Notes: generated by a model from the sequence alone, not told the origin. A stretch of DNA of 64,000 nt from Odontocerum albicorne (GCA_949825065.1 OX463859.1:22523847-22587846), one strand, 5' to 3'; numbered from the stretch's first letter, positions 44,887 to 56,304 are shown. Translations and numbers: made by a program.

Positions 44887-45235
44887 TTATTCTTCTTCCA
44901 GTTAGAAATCTGCAGTATGTCGCTTTGGCTAAACATCCATGTTTCAATGAAAAAGAAAACAGCTCGCAGGACACACTAATCACTCTGGCTAGCCATGGTT
45001 GAGCCATTTACTGATTTATATGTTAAAATTCATGTTTGCTTTGAAAAATATTACCAAGTATCAAAGAGAACTGAATATTATTGAAAGAAAAATCATGTTT
45101 TGAGATGAAAATATTAAATACGCATTATTATTATTACATTTTCAGTTGTTCATCATAAATTTATGTGCTATAACTTTATATCAAACGTTGAGCTCTTAAT
45201 TATGTTTCAGTGCTTTCTTGGTTCTAAGATTCAGT
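44887..45235. other. Gene-free stretch
   Basis: No feature recognised. Confidence 0.5.
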
Positions 45236-45445
45236 TGAATAAAGTTTTTTGAAGTGTTATACCACGTAATTACAGCTCATGATGCCGATGTTTCGAAAAC
45301 GTTACAATTTTCATCGTCAGGGTTTGTTTGCAATGGCGAAGTTAGTTACAAACAAGTCCTAAAGGTGAAAACTGCAACGTTTTCGTAACGTTGGCGTCAT
45401 AAGCAAAACCATGTGGTACAACACTGAAAAAACCTTATAAGGCTT
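45236..45445. mobile_element. Inverted-pair element, family 2 (PLE-like)
   Basis: Left arm agtgttataccacgtaatta ... gatgccgatgtttcgaaaac, gttacaattttcatcgtcag faces a right arm that is its diverged reverse complement (ggtgaaaactgcaacgtttt, cgtaacgttggcgtcataag, catgtggtacaacact). Central spacer with gtttgtttgcaatggcgaag. On the arm-reversed strand the order CTGACGA, a GAAAA/TTTTC stem and GAAAC is seen, as in unit P. No target duplication found. Confidence 0.7.
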
Positions 45446-45534
45446 TGTTCTTATAATAATAACATTTCATTACATAACAAGTTTGCACTTTTAAAACCAT
45501 TGTATTGTGTAACACTTTCTTTGTTAAATGTCAA

Positions 45535-45654
45535 ATCTGGCGAGTTTCAGTCAAATCGGTACATGAATATTCTAAAAAAACACACTAAAATAACAAACAA
45601 GACTTGAACTCGTACCCCCGACGTTGGAAGACAGGCGTCTTATCAACTAGGCTA
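45535..45654 (-). repeat. SINE A, truncated
   Basis: Ends with gaacttgaactcgtaccccc-like reverse B box (gacttgaactcgtacccccg) and gtcttatcaactaggctaat, the reverse head. The far tail is missing. Abuts the next SINE directly. Confidence 0.6.
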
Positions 45655-46030
45655 ATAGTGTTGCATAACCGCGCGGTAACGCACTGGACTTCCGTGCGGA
45701 AGGTGGCCGGTTCAAACCCTGCAGTGTACTTCTCCCCTCGAATGACACATGTATTTTCCGCCTAGTATTAGAGGGTATAAAGATGCTTATGACTTTGGTC
45801 ATATCTATTTTTCCAAAAAAAAGGTGGAATTAAACCTGATGATGTGCTCCAATTATCTCACTTCAGTGTGCCAACGAATCCAGTACAGTGGTGTGGCCGG
45901 TGAGTTTGCTGGTGTGCAACAGCTCACTCATTTAAAAAAAACTCCACCGCACAGCTTTGCTTTCCAACTGAATTGACGTTGGAATGGCGAGGGAATCCTC
46001 TACTACGAAGCCCAGCAACGACGAGGAGGC
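45655..46030 (+). repeat. SINE B, full-length reference copy
   Basis: Head ataaccgcgcggtaacgcac (A box) and ggtggccggttcaaaccctg (B box), then tcccctcgaatgacacatgt, gagggtataaagatgctt, the body from 45850 (tctcacttcagtgtgccaac; gtccagtacagtggtgtggc-like) and the end with ggaatcctctactacgaagc and cagcaacgacgagg. About 370 bases. The peptide frame at 45749-45976 is incidental. Confidence 0.85.
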
Positions 46031-46114
46031 TAAAAGAAGGAAAAAAATATTTTCAGTTTATGTCAAATCAAGTAAATAAATTGATGACATACATAACATA
46101 TATGACCTAGTCGG

Positions 46115-46215
46115 TAAAGTTTCTTGTATTGAGGGGTTGATTCTTGCTGTCACCTGATTTATTTTAAATGTCTGGATTTTCTTTAAGACCTCTTCAAAAA
46201 TCTTTCTGTTTTATT
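46115..46215 (+). repeat. SINE A fragment
   Basis: acctagtcggtaaagtttct, a B-box-like ggggttgattcttgctg, then a T-rich bridge and gtctggattttctttaagac, in SINE A order. Tail missing. Confidence 0.5.
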
Positions 46216-46719
46216 TAAAGAGATTAATACAAAGCAATAAACCCGCCAAGCTGCACTTTATATAACAAGTGTAAAACAATACAAGCTATTTAGAATTAAT
46301 TTTTGACTTTTGTTGAATTTTGAAAAAATCTATTTGAGTTAAATACTTCCATAAACTGGAATATAACACTTAAAATAATAATTTAAATAAGTTAATTCGC
46401 TTTTAAAAGTAATAATTGTGTAACTTAATCATATCGAGAAGGATTTACATAAGCAGTTAAATAAAGTGTTTGTTTTTGTAATTTTGTAAGAACCGTATAA
46501 AAATTACTTTCTCTTAAATATTGTCATATGTTATACGAATTTTCATATTATTTGTTTTATGTATTGTTATCATTAATATTCTATGATTTTATGATTTTGA
46601 ATTTATAAAAGTGAGATCATATGCGAAATCAAAATAATTCAGGTAGAATAAGGTGTATACTGTATACAAGCATTCGTTGTATACAGCATACCTTGAAGAA
46701 TTTACTATCACGTGTCAAT
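46216..46719. other. Gene-free stretch
   Basis: No feature recognised. Confidence 0.5.
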
Positions 46720-46870
46720 ATCTTACAAACAACCGTAAACATGTTAAATAAGCATAAAGTAAAAACCAGACTGACTTTTCTATAAACTAGGTTCCAACAG
46801 GAATCAAACTCGCAAACTCCAGGTCTAAACACAGGTGTCTTACTAACATAACTAGACTACGAAAGTTCAT
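46720..46870 (-). repeat. SINE A copy
   Basis: Plus-strand order: gtcaatatcttacaaacaac, agtaaaaaccagactgac, aggaatcaaactcgcaaact (reverse B box), tgtcttactaacataactag (reverse head). Confidence 0.65.
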
Positions 46871-46887
46871 AATAAGAATAATAAATG

Positions 46888-46965
46888 GATAATTTATATA
46901 GCGCCGTTTAGAGAGCACATTATCCCAAAGGCCGCTCTAACTCGGGATTCAAACCAGCCATTAAT
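46888..46965. repeat. Dispersed repeat fragment, unknown type
   Basis: aatttatatagcgccgttta gagagcac pattern, and cgctctaactcgggattcaa; the reverse complement of 43480-43560 shows the same order (caatttatacggcgccattt, gagagtgg, cttgggatttgagc). Confidence 0.5.
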
Positions 46966-47149
46966 CAGATATAAAAATATTACAAAATAAATATATATTT
47001 AAAATGAGTGTAAGGATAGGAAGGTGGTGACTGCGGCCATTAGATTATGTACTTCCCCGCATCTGCATATATTTAGAAAAACACTATTGGTAAGAATACC
47101 GAAGAAAACTAACCATGGGAAGCCAACTATGTACACATAAATCTTTGTA

Positions 47150-47620
47150 GATCTTCTGATATGTGATAGAATTTGTATATATGTATAGTAACAGAGAAAA
47201 CAAATACGTATGGCAGCTATAATAGCGCCCGAACGAATCAAAATGAAGTTCAGCGTTAACGGTTTTGTTAAAAAATATATAAAAATTGAGTTGACGAATT
47301 CAAATTTTACATACGAGTATATACATATCATCTCGCCATTCCCTTTCGATTTACAATAGTAAAGACGACAGACCGTCATACTTCCTATATCGACAGGCAT
47401 TATAAGCCTCTTCCACACCCGTACACCATCTCATACAATTTCTACGATTTCTCTAACTTTCGACATTTCCTTCTTTCAGAATACAATTCACTTGATACTG
47501 CCACACTTTCCTTGGTCTTCCTCTTACGCGCCTTTCACTCACGTTTGCTCTATACATCTGCTTTGTTAGTCTTTCTTCATTCATTCATCGCACATGTCTT
47601 ATAAATATGTAAATTATTAT
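47150..47620 (-). pseudogene. LINE R (RTE-type) relic
   Basis: Minus strand from 47600: atgaatgaagaaagactaac, then gaaaggcgcgtaagaggaag (RRKRKTK-like), aaggaaagtgtggcagtatc and tgcctgtcgatataggaag, in the order of 48490-48740. Many stops. The 139-codon frame at 46999-47418 on this strand includes part of it but is not a gene. Confidence 0.6.
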
Positions 47621-48279
47621 AAAATATATGTTTTTTTTATATAAAAGGTAGACCATAGTATTTATAATTTTGATATTTAGTGAAAATCATGCCAAATTGA
47701 CTGGTTTCTTTAAATAATGAAATTTACTAAAAATGTCACTTTTGCGAATTTAACTTTCCCCGGTCAAAAATACTTTGAGAAGCTTTTGCGTCATTGGTAT
47801 TTAAACAGGCATTCTATTCTTACTGAAGCATAGTTCATGAAAGCGGTACAGTAACAGTCTTCTTCTAAAATATCTCCCCTTACAAGAACGCGCAGCACGC
47901 AATAAAAATGGTTCAAATCTAGGTGGGTACCTACAATATGTTTACTGGTATAGATGTGAACCGTGATATGATCAGTACTGTTTGTGAGAGCGAATAAACA
48001 GTGTTTAAATCTAAAGCGCTTCTTTTCAGAATTTTGCAAGTTTCTTGCATTTACTAGTATTTTTATCATATGGTGATGTTAATGAACTACGAAGGCTTTA
48101 TATTAAACGTTTTGTAGAGAAGAACCTTCCTAAAAATATAAGGCTATTTTTTCACTCGAAATATAAAATTTGAAAGAGAGATATTGAACGGCGTGTAGCG
48201 ATAAGAAAAAAATCAATATAATACGGCACCAAAATAAAATACTCGAACGGGGCAGTTATAAAATCTATCAAGATGATAG
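47621..48279. other. Gene-free stretch
   Basis: No feature recognised. The minus-strand frame at 47791-48069 lacks family resemblance. Confidence 0.45.
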
Positions 48280-48765
48280 TTGACAGCAGTATTTTAGTAT
48301 CCACTTTGATGTATGGGAGTGAAACAAGGCTGAAGAGAACTAAATGAATGCGTGCACTAAGTAGAATACATGAGATGACTCTGTTTGAGAGAAAACTGAA
48401 AGAAGTGAATTTGGATGAGTTTGATCTTATGGCTGATGTGTTAAATAAGATGAAAAAGAGCACTCTGAAATGGTTTGAGCATGTAGAATGAATGAATGAA
48501 GGAAGACTAACAAAACAAATATACAGAGCAAGTGAGAGAGGAAGGCGTGGTAGAGGAAGACCAAGGAAAGTATGGTTTGATCAAGTGTATGATATTTTGA
48601 AAGAAGGAAATGTAAAAAAGTCTGAGGAATCGTAGGAGCTGTATGAGGTGTTTGAATGTAGAAGAGGAGAAAAATATGTGTCGCGATAGGAAAATCTGGC
48701 ATTATTTTCTTTCTGCCTACCCTGATAGAGAGACGGTGTGATGGTTTGTATGTGAAGACTGTTTT
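48280..48765 (+). pseudogene. LINE R (RTE-type) relic, best copy of its subfamily
   Basis: Reads, across stops, LMYGSETR, then MKKSTLKWFEHVE, stop, MNEGRLTKQIYRASERGRRG, RGRPRKVWFDQVYDILKEGN and VKKSEES, ending with the word tacc-ctgatagagagacggtgtgatgg. The pattern LRWFGHVERM..RLTKQIY..R-x-x-R-G-R-P-R is the C-terminal region of RTE-type proteins in insects. Two long minus-strand frames over it (48152-48463, 48427-48810) are antisense. Confidence 0.85.
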
Positions 48766-48894
48766 TAAATCATCGTAAAGATAAATATGATAAAAATAGC
48801 AATTCGACATTTATAAAGTTATATCCAAAGATTATTCATGCATACTCGTATATGAAGGATACACCTCGAAACATAAAAAAACACAAATTATTCG

Positions 48895-49215
48895 ACGGCA
48901 TCTGCTGCGGATTAGTTCGTAAGACGCTTGACTTCCACCCGGGGATTCTGGAATCGATTGCCTCTGGCACTTGATTAAAAAGAGTCTCAGTGTGGTAATA
49001 ATACTACTACGTGGTATATGTATACAGGTGTCGTTGTCTCTTGACATATACTTTATTTGTAGTATTTCATTCATGCGCAATGACAAACTGCGAGCTTCGT
49101 ACCAACTCCAGTGGTTCTAAACTCGGAAGCTCGATCAATGAAGCTGAAGACAATAATGTCTCACGGCCACACTCATCTATATGTCTGAATCATTTGTTCA
49201 AATATTCTACTAAAG
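48895..49215 (+). repeat. SINE C, long copy
   Basis: Head attagttcgtaagacgcttg, acttccacccggggattctg, B-box-like ggaatcgattgcctctgg, an A/T bridge, then a body with caatgacaaactgcgagctt, ccagtggttctaaactcgga and gaagctgaagacaataatgt. About 320 bases. Confidence 0.65.
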
Positions 49216-49949
49216 TAGTCTTTTTTTAGTGAAATTTATATTAGATACTTTCTTCAGCCCTCCTATTTCAGATTTACTACTCAGGTTTGTGCGGTAAGTT
49301 TGTCTTACTAGCCTTTTATCAATCATTGTTTTTTTATATGTCCAAACCCCCTTTGAATGATTTTTGTCCATTGTGCGTATAACACGAGTCTAATGAAATG
49401 TTACGATGAAAATAGTATTTGAAAATAAAAACACAATAGACGATTTGTCTACGTTTAGGTATAGGAAGGAAACAAATGGATAATTTTAAATACATTATCC
49501 GTGTAAATATAACCAAGGTAATATAAACAACAAAGATCGTTTATGAAGATCTATATGAATCTGTTATATAAAGTATTCAGATTCTTAGCAGACCTCTAAT
49601 AAGTTTCCCAGTGAGGTAAAAAGAACACAAAAAAAACTGGAAAAAAGAAACAAAATACAAGAATACTAAGATCGCGAACTTTATAAAATAAGAACTCATA
49701 ATTTTGGCAACAACTTTAAAAAGGGGCATCCCTGAACTCTCAAATGAAATTGACTTCTAAATATGTCGATAAGTGGTTAAAAGATTATTTTAAACAATAT
49801 AAAATGTTTGTATATATCATAATTTGAATATATGTTAATGCGTGTGTTGATTTATAAATTTGTCAATAATATTTAGTTGTGATGCAGTAAATTGGTACCA
49901 ATTCTCGCGTCTCGCGTGTCACGCACAGATGTATGGGACGGGATATCTC
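49216..49949. other. Gene-free stretch
   Basis: No feature recognised. Confidence 0.5.
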
Positions 49950-50320
49950 GTCTCTGACAGTGAACCGGTTGACCAACTCCTACGATTTATTCGACTGTTT
50001 GCATTACCTTCCTTCTAAATATAATTGACTTAATTCAACCATATTTTCATTAATCTTCCTATCCTACTCACAAATTCACTGCCTATTTGTTTTATCAGTC
50101 TTTTTTTATTCATTCGTTACACATGTTCAAACGATCTCATGGTACTTTTCTTTATCTAACCCTTGTACATCAGCCATAAGTTACCATTCATCGCAAATTA
50201 TTTCACCTCGTAATCTGTCACGTAGGGTCACTCTATGCATTATTTTTAGTTCACGCTCTTCCATAGAATTTATTGAGCTCCTTTCAGTCTAATACCACGC
50301 ATAGTAAAACATTTAATTTC
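49950..50320 (-). pseudogene. LINE R (RTE-type) relic
   Basis: On the minus strand: agactgaaaggagctcaat, gagtgaccctacgtgacag, cgagatcgtttgaacatgtg (rc), ataaaaaaagactgataaaa and gagtaggataggaagattaa, in LINE R order; heavily decayed. Confidence 0.55.
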
Positions 50321-51604
50321 AAAACGAAAAGTGATTTCCAACAAGAAATAGTTTACTGGTTAATGGGTAATAAATCCTTTAAATATATTTTTAGTTCAGT
50401 TACTTAAGAACTCAATAATGGTACGGAATGAAACCGCCAAAAAATAAATTATTGACACCAAACAAGTTCATCGATGGAGAAAGTGGACGCAGAGGTTGGG
50501 GACATGAGATCGGAATGAGTGAAAGGAAACGCGAGGGGAATTGTACAAGATCAAGTGTAATAAAGAAGGTCATACTCGGCCACGAGGCGATCGCTAGTTA
50601 TTGGAAAGTATCAAATTAAAATATTTGCGAATTATAATCTTGTTTGCGAATGTGAAACGTGGACCGTTACAACGACTTTGTACATAGTATGAAGTGGTAC
50701 ATTACTAAAGATATTTGGGTCTTGTATCTTTGGCATCATTGCATCTTATTAATACTAGTTAAATCGCTGACTTTAAAGTCTTCCGCTCATGATATACATT
50801 TTAATATTCATTATTTTTTTATGACACTTTGATTTATGTATGAGATTAAAATATACTTGATATTAAAATATACCATGCAAAGGAAGAAAGAAGCATTCGA
50901 AAAACATGTATTTAGTCTTTTATAAATGGATTAAAATTAAATTTCTGTAACTAATGACATAAGGAAGTCGAACTAACTATGGTAAACAAAACAAATTGAT
51001 ATTAAATTTTGGAGCTGCAACCATAGAGGACGAGAATGGTAAAGATTATTAAGGAATCAGTTTGGATTAGTATTAGAATTTTAATAATTTTGAATTTATA
51101 TTTTTTCCAATCGTATCTACAAGCCCAAAAATATTCAACTGTGATTGGATTGGGAGTTCTTTTCAACAGGTCTTCTTTCGAGCAACTTACGAGGCATAGT
51201 GAACAAGACATCAGGTATTTCATTGATTGAATGTCACAACACATGCATAGTGATAGATCATTTGGGTCAATCCTCCACCTGAGGAGATTTTTTGTTGATC
51301 TACCCAATTGGGTGCATAGACGATTAAGACATATCTATGATATACGGCTCATAGTTTGTAGTATCCCATCGAAATGCACTCCGAAAATTGCATTTATGTT
51401 CACAGATTTGAGTTTATAGCTCTCACGAATCAACATGATCACTATCCGGAGAGCCTTCGAGTGGGTTGAGGGTGGACGCCAAACTCGTGCGGGACACTAT
51501 TTTTGGCATGGTTGGTATTTGTCTATGTATCAGGTATTTGAGAAAGTCAAAGTGAATTTTGTAAGTTTTCAAAATTATAAAAAGTTAGTCAGTAGAAATA
51601 AAAT
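50321..51604. other. Gene-free stretch with unexplained open frames
   Basis: Around 51002-51420 several frames are open on both strands (for example FDRS-type peptide FNRSSFEQLTRHSEQDIRYF on the plus strand and MKYLMSCSLCLVSCSKEDLL on the minus). They are short, lack splice or family signals, and I do not call a gene. Confidence 0.35.
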
Positions 51605-52300
51605 TTGATTAAAATTCTACCAAATTTGTGTAAAGCACCACATCTAAATTATTGTTCATATACTTCATACTCAAAGGCATTGAACTGGTTGAATGTTAGA
51701 AATAGACGCCAAATTTACATACTGTCTCTATTGTATAATATCCTTAACTGTCCCGTCCCCTCCTATTATCTTGCCGAAAATTTTCAGCGTCTTTCCAATC
51801 ATGGATTAGCGCTACGCTCAAACAGAGATTATCTATTGGCCTTTCTAGTTCACCGCTCCTCTTTTTTTTACATTGTCCTTTACTGTACATGCAGTGAGAC
51901 TCTGGAATCAGTTACAAACCAATATAAGACTCGCTCCATCCTTGGCATGCTTTAGGAAGCGACTGAAAAAACTCTTAATTTCTAGTCAGTAAAATTACGT
52001 GTTTCATACCTGATTTTTCTTTTCCTTTCCTCTCCGCCATCCGTTCCTTTCCTTTTGATTGATGATATCTCACTTTATATGAAAAAGAATGTTCGGGTGA
52101 CTGTCCGTCTTTGTGGGGTTCGTGAGCATATGCTCACGTATGTGTTTATGAATTTCGTGGGAATGGATAGTCATTTGAATGATTTATGCGACCACATAAC
52201 TTGCTTCATTTACTTTTGTCTAGTTGGTTGGAAGAGATTGCCGCCTGGCAACAAACCCGTCAGATTGTATTTGCAATAAAAGTGTTAAATAAATAAAATG
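51605..52300 (+). pseudogene. LINE K (Jockey/CR1-type) 3' coding end and UTR
   Basis: Reads KALNWLNVRNRRQIYILSLL, YNILNCPVPSYYLAENFQRL, SNHGLALRSNRD, a frame break, then TCSETLESVTNQYKTRSILG ML and a decayed FRKRLKKLLISSQ-like end. This is the thumb-to-C-terminus region of Jockey/CR1-type reverse transcriptases. The UTR follows (gattgatgatatctcacttt ... gttcgggtgactgtccgtct ... gcctggcaacaaacccgtca) and ends caataaaagtgttaaataaa, the 3' terminus. Confidence 0.85.
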
Positions 52301-53104
52301 AATAAATGAATATTTTGCAATGAAACTCAACAAAGTAAAGTTAAGTCAATGAAGTCGCGCAGAAATAAGGGGTATATAAGACCATTTAAACTTTAATAAA
52401 TTTACTTAAATGAAGGATTTAGTTTGTAAACTAAATATGTGCATGGTACAAAAAATTGTCAGTCATTTATTATTACATTACTTTTGCTACCTACTACATT
52501 TCAACTACTGGGTATGTAATATAATATATATACGAAGGCGACCATCGGAGTAAACAATGTATAACGATAACTTGGACTTTTAAACATGTTTTATTATCAA
52601 ATAAAAGCGTGCGTTTTTCTTAGATAGTGTGTTATTTTCCTTTTGTGCATGTTAGTTATTTTTATTTTCGCGACCCCCTTAGAAAGTGCGACCCATACGT
52701 TGAGAAGGTGCGATCCATACAGGATCCCCAATAAGGTAGTTATTTCGCATTATTCGTCATAGTGGTGATGATCACAATGGTTGATTTTTTAAATTTTTAT
52801 TGTAATTTAAATAGGTAAGTATGTTCATATCATACTAAGCTGATTAACGAAAAGGATGAATCCAAAACTTTAAGGGTTGCCAAATTCCTATTCGATGTAA
52901 TTCTAGTACTCATCGTTATCGTGGTTGAGCACACAAAGATAGCGCTTAACAAAACCTTAACCCTTTTCACTTAGATGGCAACCTAATGGTGGCATTGAAA
53001 ATATTATTTTTAACTTGGATATTATTACAAATGCGCATTTTTTTTTCACTTTAATTTTATTTTTGCGTAAGGGTTAATATTACGGTTTATTATTGAGGGT
53101 GTAT
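52301..53104. other. Gene-free stretch
   Basis: At 52660-52735 a GC-richer part (gcgacccccttagaaagtgc, gaaggtgcgatccatacagg) has a near-duplicated word and resembles sequences at the ends of some hAT elements; no second end found. Confidence 0.4.
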
Positions 53105-53515
53105 ATATCTTAATTAATGAGACTGTATTTTATCGGAGTACTACGTAGGATCCTGGGCCCCGTGAATGACGGCGAAACCTGGCGAATACAATACAACGAC
53201 GAGCTATATAATATCTACAAAGCTCCCAGGCTATCTGTACATGTCAGACTGAGCATATTGAGATGTGCCGGACATGTGCAGAGAATACCGTCATCGCGAG
53301 CACCCAAAAGAATCCTGGAAGGACACCCGAGTGGGAGGAGGAGAGTGAGCAGGCCAAGGCTGCGACGGGAGGACGAAGTTGAGAGGGACGCAACCCGGCT
53401 GCTACAGGCGCAGGATTGGAGGGTCGTGACGGAAGACATGAGGAGTTGGAAGCGAAGATTGACGAAGGCCAAAGCTCGATATGGGCTGTAAGACCATCGA
53501 AAGAAAGAAGAAGTA
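53105..53515 (+). pseudogene. LINE R (RTE-type) C-terminal fragment, open frame
   Basis: Encodes RRILGPVNDGETWRIQYNDE, LYNIYKAPRLSVHVRLSILR, CAGHVQRIPSSRAPKRILEG, HPSGRRRVSRPRLRREDEVE and ends WKRRLTKAKARYGL, then stop: the complete last 120 residues typical of insect RTE-type proteins, uninterrupted. Followed by aagaccatcgaaagaaagaa, gaag (the GAA tail). GC-rich in AT-rich surroundings. Young or constrained until recently; 5'-truncated. Confidence 0.9.
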
Positions 53516-54046
53516 TTTTATCGGAGCAGGTCTAGATTTGAAGAAGGCTGACTAATCAGTATCTAACTATAAAACATACTGATATGTGCTCAATAGAACA
53601 ATTTCAGGCTGAAAAGTGTGTCGCTTATGTACATACTGTAAATTGTTCCAGAAAGTATTGAGTGCACCTCGGAACATTTCCTTAAATCTCATTCAGTACA
53701 AAATTACAAGAAATTCATTTCACTTTTTATACAGTTTTTGTTAAAAGTTGATAAAGTGTAAATAATGCAAAAAAGAACTTTCATTATCATTTTCAATCAA
53801 ATTTATAAAAGATTTTATTCGAATTTAACTTTTCAAAAATATTTTTACGTTTAATTGCTCACAGTTATAAGGAGGTATTTAAAAAAGTATATTTCGACAG
53901 CAAAGGGTTAAGAGGGTGTGAATAACTTTATTATAAAGCTTTTCATAAGCTGTCGTAACTAAACTAATTTTGTTTTATAAAATTTAATGCTATAGAAAGA
54001 AGTCAAAATAAAATCATTGTGAAATTTTATATGAATAAAATTATTT
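53516..54046. other. Gene-free stretch
   Basis: No feature recognised. Confidence 0.5.
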
Positions 54047-54211
54047 ATCTCAATATTGTAGATACACGAAAAATTATCAATCTCAATATTGTAGATACAC
54101 GAAAAACTATTAAACTATATATTGTAGATACACGAAAAATTATTAAACTCAATATTGTAGATAAATGAAAAATTATTAAACTCAATATTTTGAATACACG
54201 AAAAATTAGTA
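54047..54211. repeat. Tandem array, 33-bp unit, 5 copies
   Basis: The word attgtagatacacg recurs at 54055, 54088, 54121, 54154 and (changed) 54187, exactly 33 bases apart. Confidence 0.95.
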
Positions 54212-54859
54212 GGTAGATAAATAAAAGAAAATATTTATCTCAATTTTTTAAGAGATTTTATCATAAAATATAAGCCCAATTTATTTGAAAAGTTACCAGA
54301 ATTAAATAAATGTTAATTTACTAAAAAAAAACAATTCAGATGTAAAATAAAAATTAAATACAGATTTTATAAAGAAGAAAAAAAATCTTGAGAACTTAGC
54401 TAAAAACTTTCTTTAATATATCACAGATGGCGTGACTTGAAACTTCCTCCCAATTGTATAGATCATTACTGAGAATTGTGACTCTCACGATAGCCCTCGA
54501 CTATTCTTCCAAATCAGCCTGTTGACTTCACACTTTGAAGAGCATCATTTAAGAGTAGTCCTGTTGCAAAGCTTCCTTTACCGACACAAAACATCGCAAA
54601 TCTTCCTTTTGTGCGCCATCCTTTCACTCTTCTAGTTGTCGAATATTTTATATTTTTGGGTAGCGTTTTACTGTTCACTGCCACGTAGAAGGAAGCGTTC
54701 TGATTTACATTTTTTTATATTCAAATAAACGGTCGTGGAGGATTTAGTTTGTGTCAGGATATGAAAGTTTCGTCTCCTCCCGACAGGGGAATGGCGTGAT
54801 GGTATATATGTGTGATACAAAAAGAAATTGAGATATAACAAATGTATTTACGTCTTAAA
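54212..54859. other. Unassigned, partly open
   Basis: From 54480 to 54640 one plus frame is open and reads RLFFQISLLTSHFEEHHLRV, VLLQSFLYRHKT; no family recognised. A word ccgacaggggaatggcgtga at 54780 resembles the LINE R 3' terminus. Confidence 0.3.
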
Positions 54860-55045
54860 TTCTTCTTCTTCTTCCTCTTGGTCTAGGTCGTATGACCTGT
54901 TTGTGACGGTTGGCTGTCCTGGGATGATGAAGTCCAGCTGTCCTTCCACCATTTCGGCGGCCTTCTTGGTAATCTCCTGCTGCTAGGGTTTTCAGTCTTC
55001 GGGTTTTTTGCCAGTCTTGTACCTTCCATGCACTCCTTAAATTAA
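54860..55045 (-). pseudogene. LINE R (RTE-type) 3' end with GAA tail
   Basis: At the left, ttcttcttcttcttcctctt is the reverse GAA tail. The remaining minus-strand sequence (gtgcatggaaggtacaagac, tggcaaaaaacccgaagact, gccgccgaaatggtggaagg) fits an RTE-type terminal segment. Confidence 0.65.
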
Positions 55046-55062
55046 AATACCTTATATTATTT

Positions 55063-55310
55063 CAATTTGTTTTATCAAACATTGTTTATTCCACTTTATG
55101 TAACGGTATAATCCTACCGGTTTTTAAGTTTTCCCATCATCATCAGGGAGCACAAACAATAATTGTTTGTGCTCCCCTGATTATGAAGTGAAAACCTTGA
55201 AACCGGTGGGATTTACCGTTACATAAAGTGGAATAAACAGTGTTTGATAAAACAAATTACAATGTCTTTAAACTTCCACAATGTTGATGCCTTAACTATA
55301 AATAATATAT
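55063..55310 (+). mobile_element. Palindromic PLE-derived unit P, complete
   Basis: Short left arm begins caatttgttttatcaaacat and runs to catcatcatcagggagcac; centre aaacaataattgtttg; long right arm runs from tgctcccctgattatgaagt via taaagtggaataaacagtgt to the terminal gccttaactataaataata. The 12-bp repeat cttatattattt flanks it (55051-55062, 55311-55322). Confidence 0.9.
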
Positions 55311-55323
55311 CTTATATTATTTT

Positions 55324-55829
55324 CTTGTATTATAAAAATAGTCAGATCAATACTTTTTAGGATACATAAAATACTGATACAAAAATTTATTTTTTGTACT
55401 TCATAATTCCAAATAATAAACCCGAGATTTGGTTCATCCTGTTTTCTCAGTATTATAAAAAAAGTGTTTACGATGCTTACATCCCTTAGGCGTGAGGTTC
55501 TAAGAAATAAATTTTCATGGAGGTTTTGATGATTTGTATTATATGAAGGGTCGTGAAAATGGTTTAAAGGATTGATAAGAGAGCCAGTAATTCTCAACAA
55601 ATAAAACATTAATACAAATTTCTAGAAAAAAAAAGATTAGAAACCACTGTAATGCAAAATACAAAAGGGGCTGAACAAAATTTATTTTGCGATTCATTAA
55701 CAGTTATTATTCTTTTGTATTCCTGCGAAACCTTAAATTAATCAAAGCCAATATTCCAGATTATTCAAATCTGGGAGTTTATTATTTTACCAATCAATTG
55801 AATTGCCTTCAGCACAAGTTCTGACAATC
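55324..55829. other. Gene-free stretch
   Basis: No feature recognised. Confidence 0.5.
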
Positions 55830-56085
55830 TCCGTGATTAAGTTGATACGCTAAGCTTCCACCCGGTGGTTCCGAGTTCAATTCTACTAGTAGATTGGACC
55901 AAAAAAAGCCGATACTCGCACACGCTAGTGCTGCGAGTATTGTTACCTATCCACGAGTGGTAGTGTTTCAAATACATACGTTGACGAACTGTAAGCTACT
56001 TGTCTACTCCTGTGGTTTTTTTTATAAAATAAGAACTCGATTATAAGAACTCAAGACAATATTGTCGCGCTGTTTAACATGTCCG
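55830..56085 (+). repeat. SINE C copy
   Basis: gttgatacgctaagcttcca, cccggtggttccgagttcaa (B box) then an A run; the body has gttgacgaactgtaagctac, ttgtctactcctgtggtttt and aagaactcaagacaatattg, matching the 48.9 kb copy. Confidence 0.6.
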
Positions 56086-56304
56086 TATCGCCAATTTACA
56101 CATATTGGTGGGTATCATACGAATAAATACGAGTAAATAACTTTGTTGGTTATCAGCGGAATTTGGGTTGACATCACCATGGATGAAACCCCGAGGATAA
56201 TAACAGGATACCAAAAAACAACACGAGTAGAGAAAATATATCAATTGATCAGTATCGATCAAGACGCTACCTGGAAATCGTAATTTTACTTTGCCTTAGC
56301 ATAG
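56086..56304. other. Gene-free stretch
   Basis: No feature recognised. Confidence 0.5.

Noticed and set aside
45655..45730. tRNA gene
   Set aside because: A and B boxes are present, but the acceptor stem does not close and the head is joined to a repeated body; same for 13541, 24855, 31300, 31900, 40250 and 44830.
46999..47418. 139-codon minus-strand frame
   Set aside because: Partly overlaps LINE R-derived sequence; the rest has AT-driven composition and no domain.
48152..48810. Two long minus-strand frames of 103 and 127 codons
   Set aside because: Antisense of the plus-strand LINE R relic; no independent protein features.
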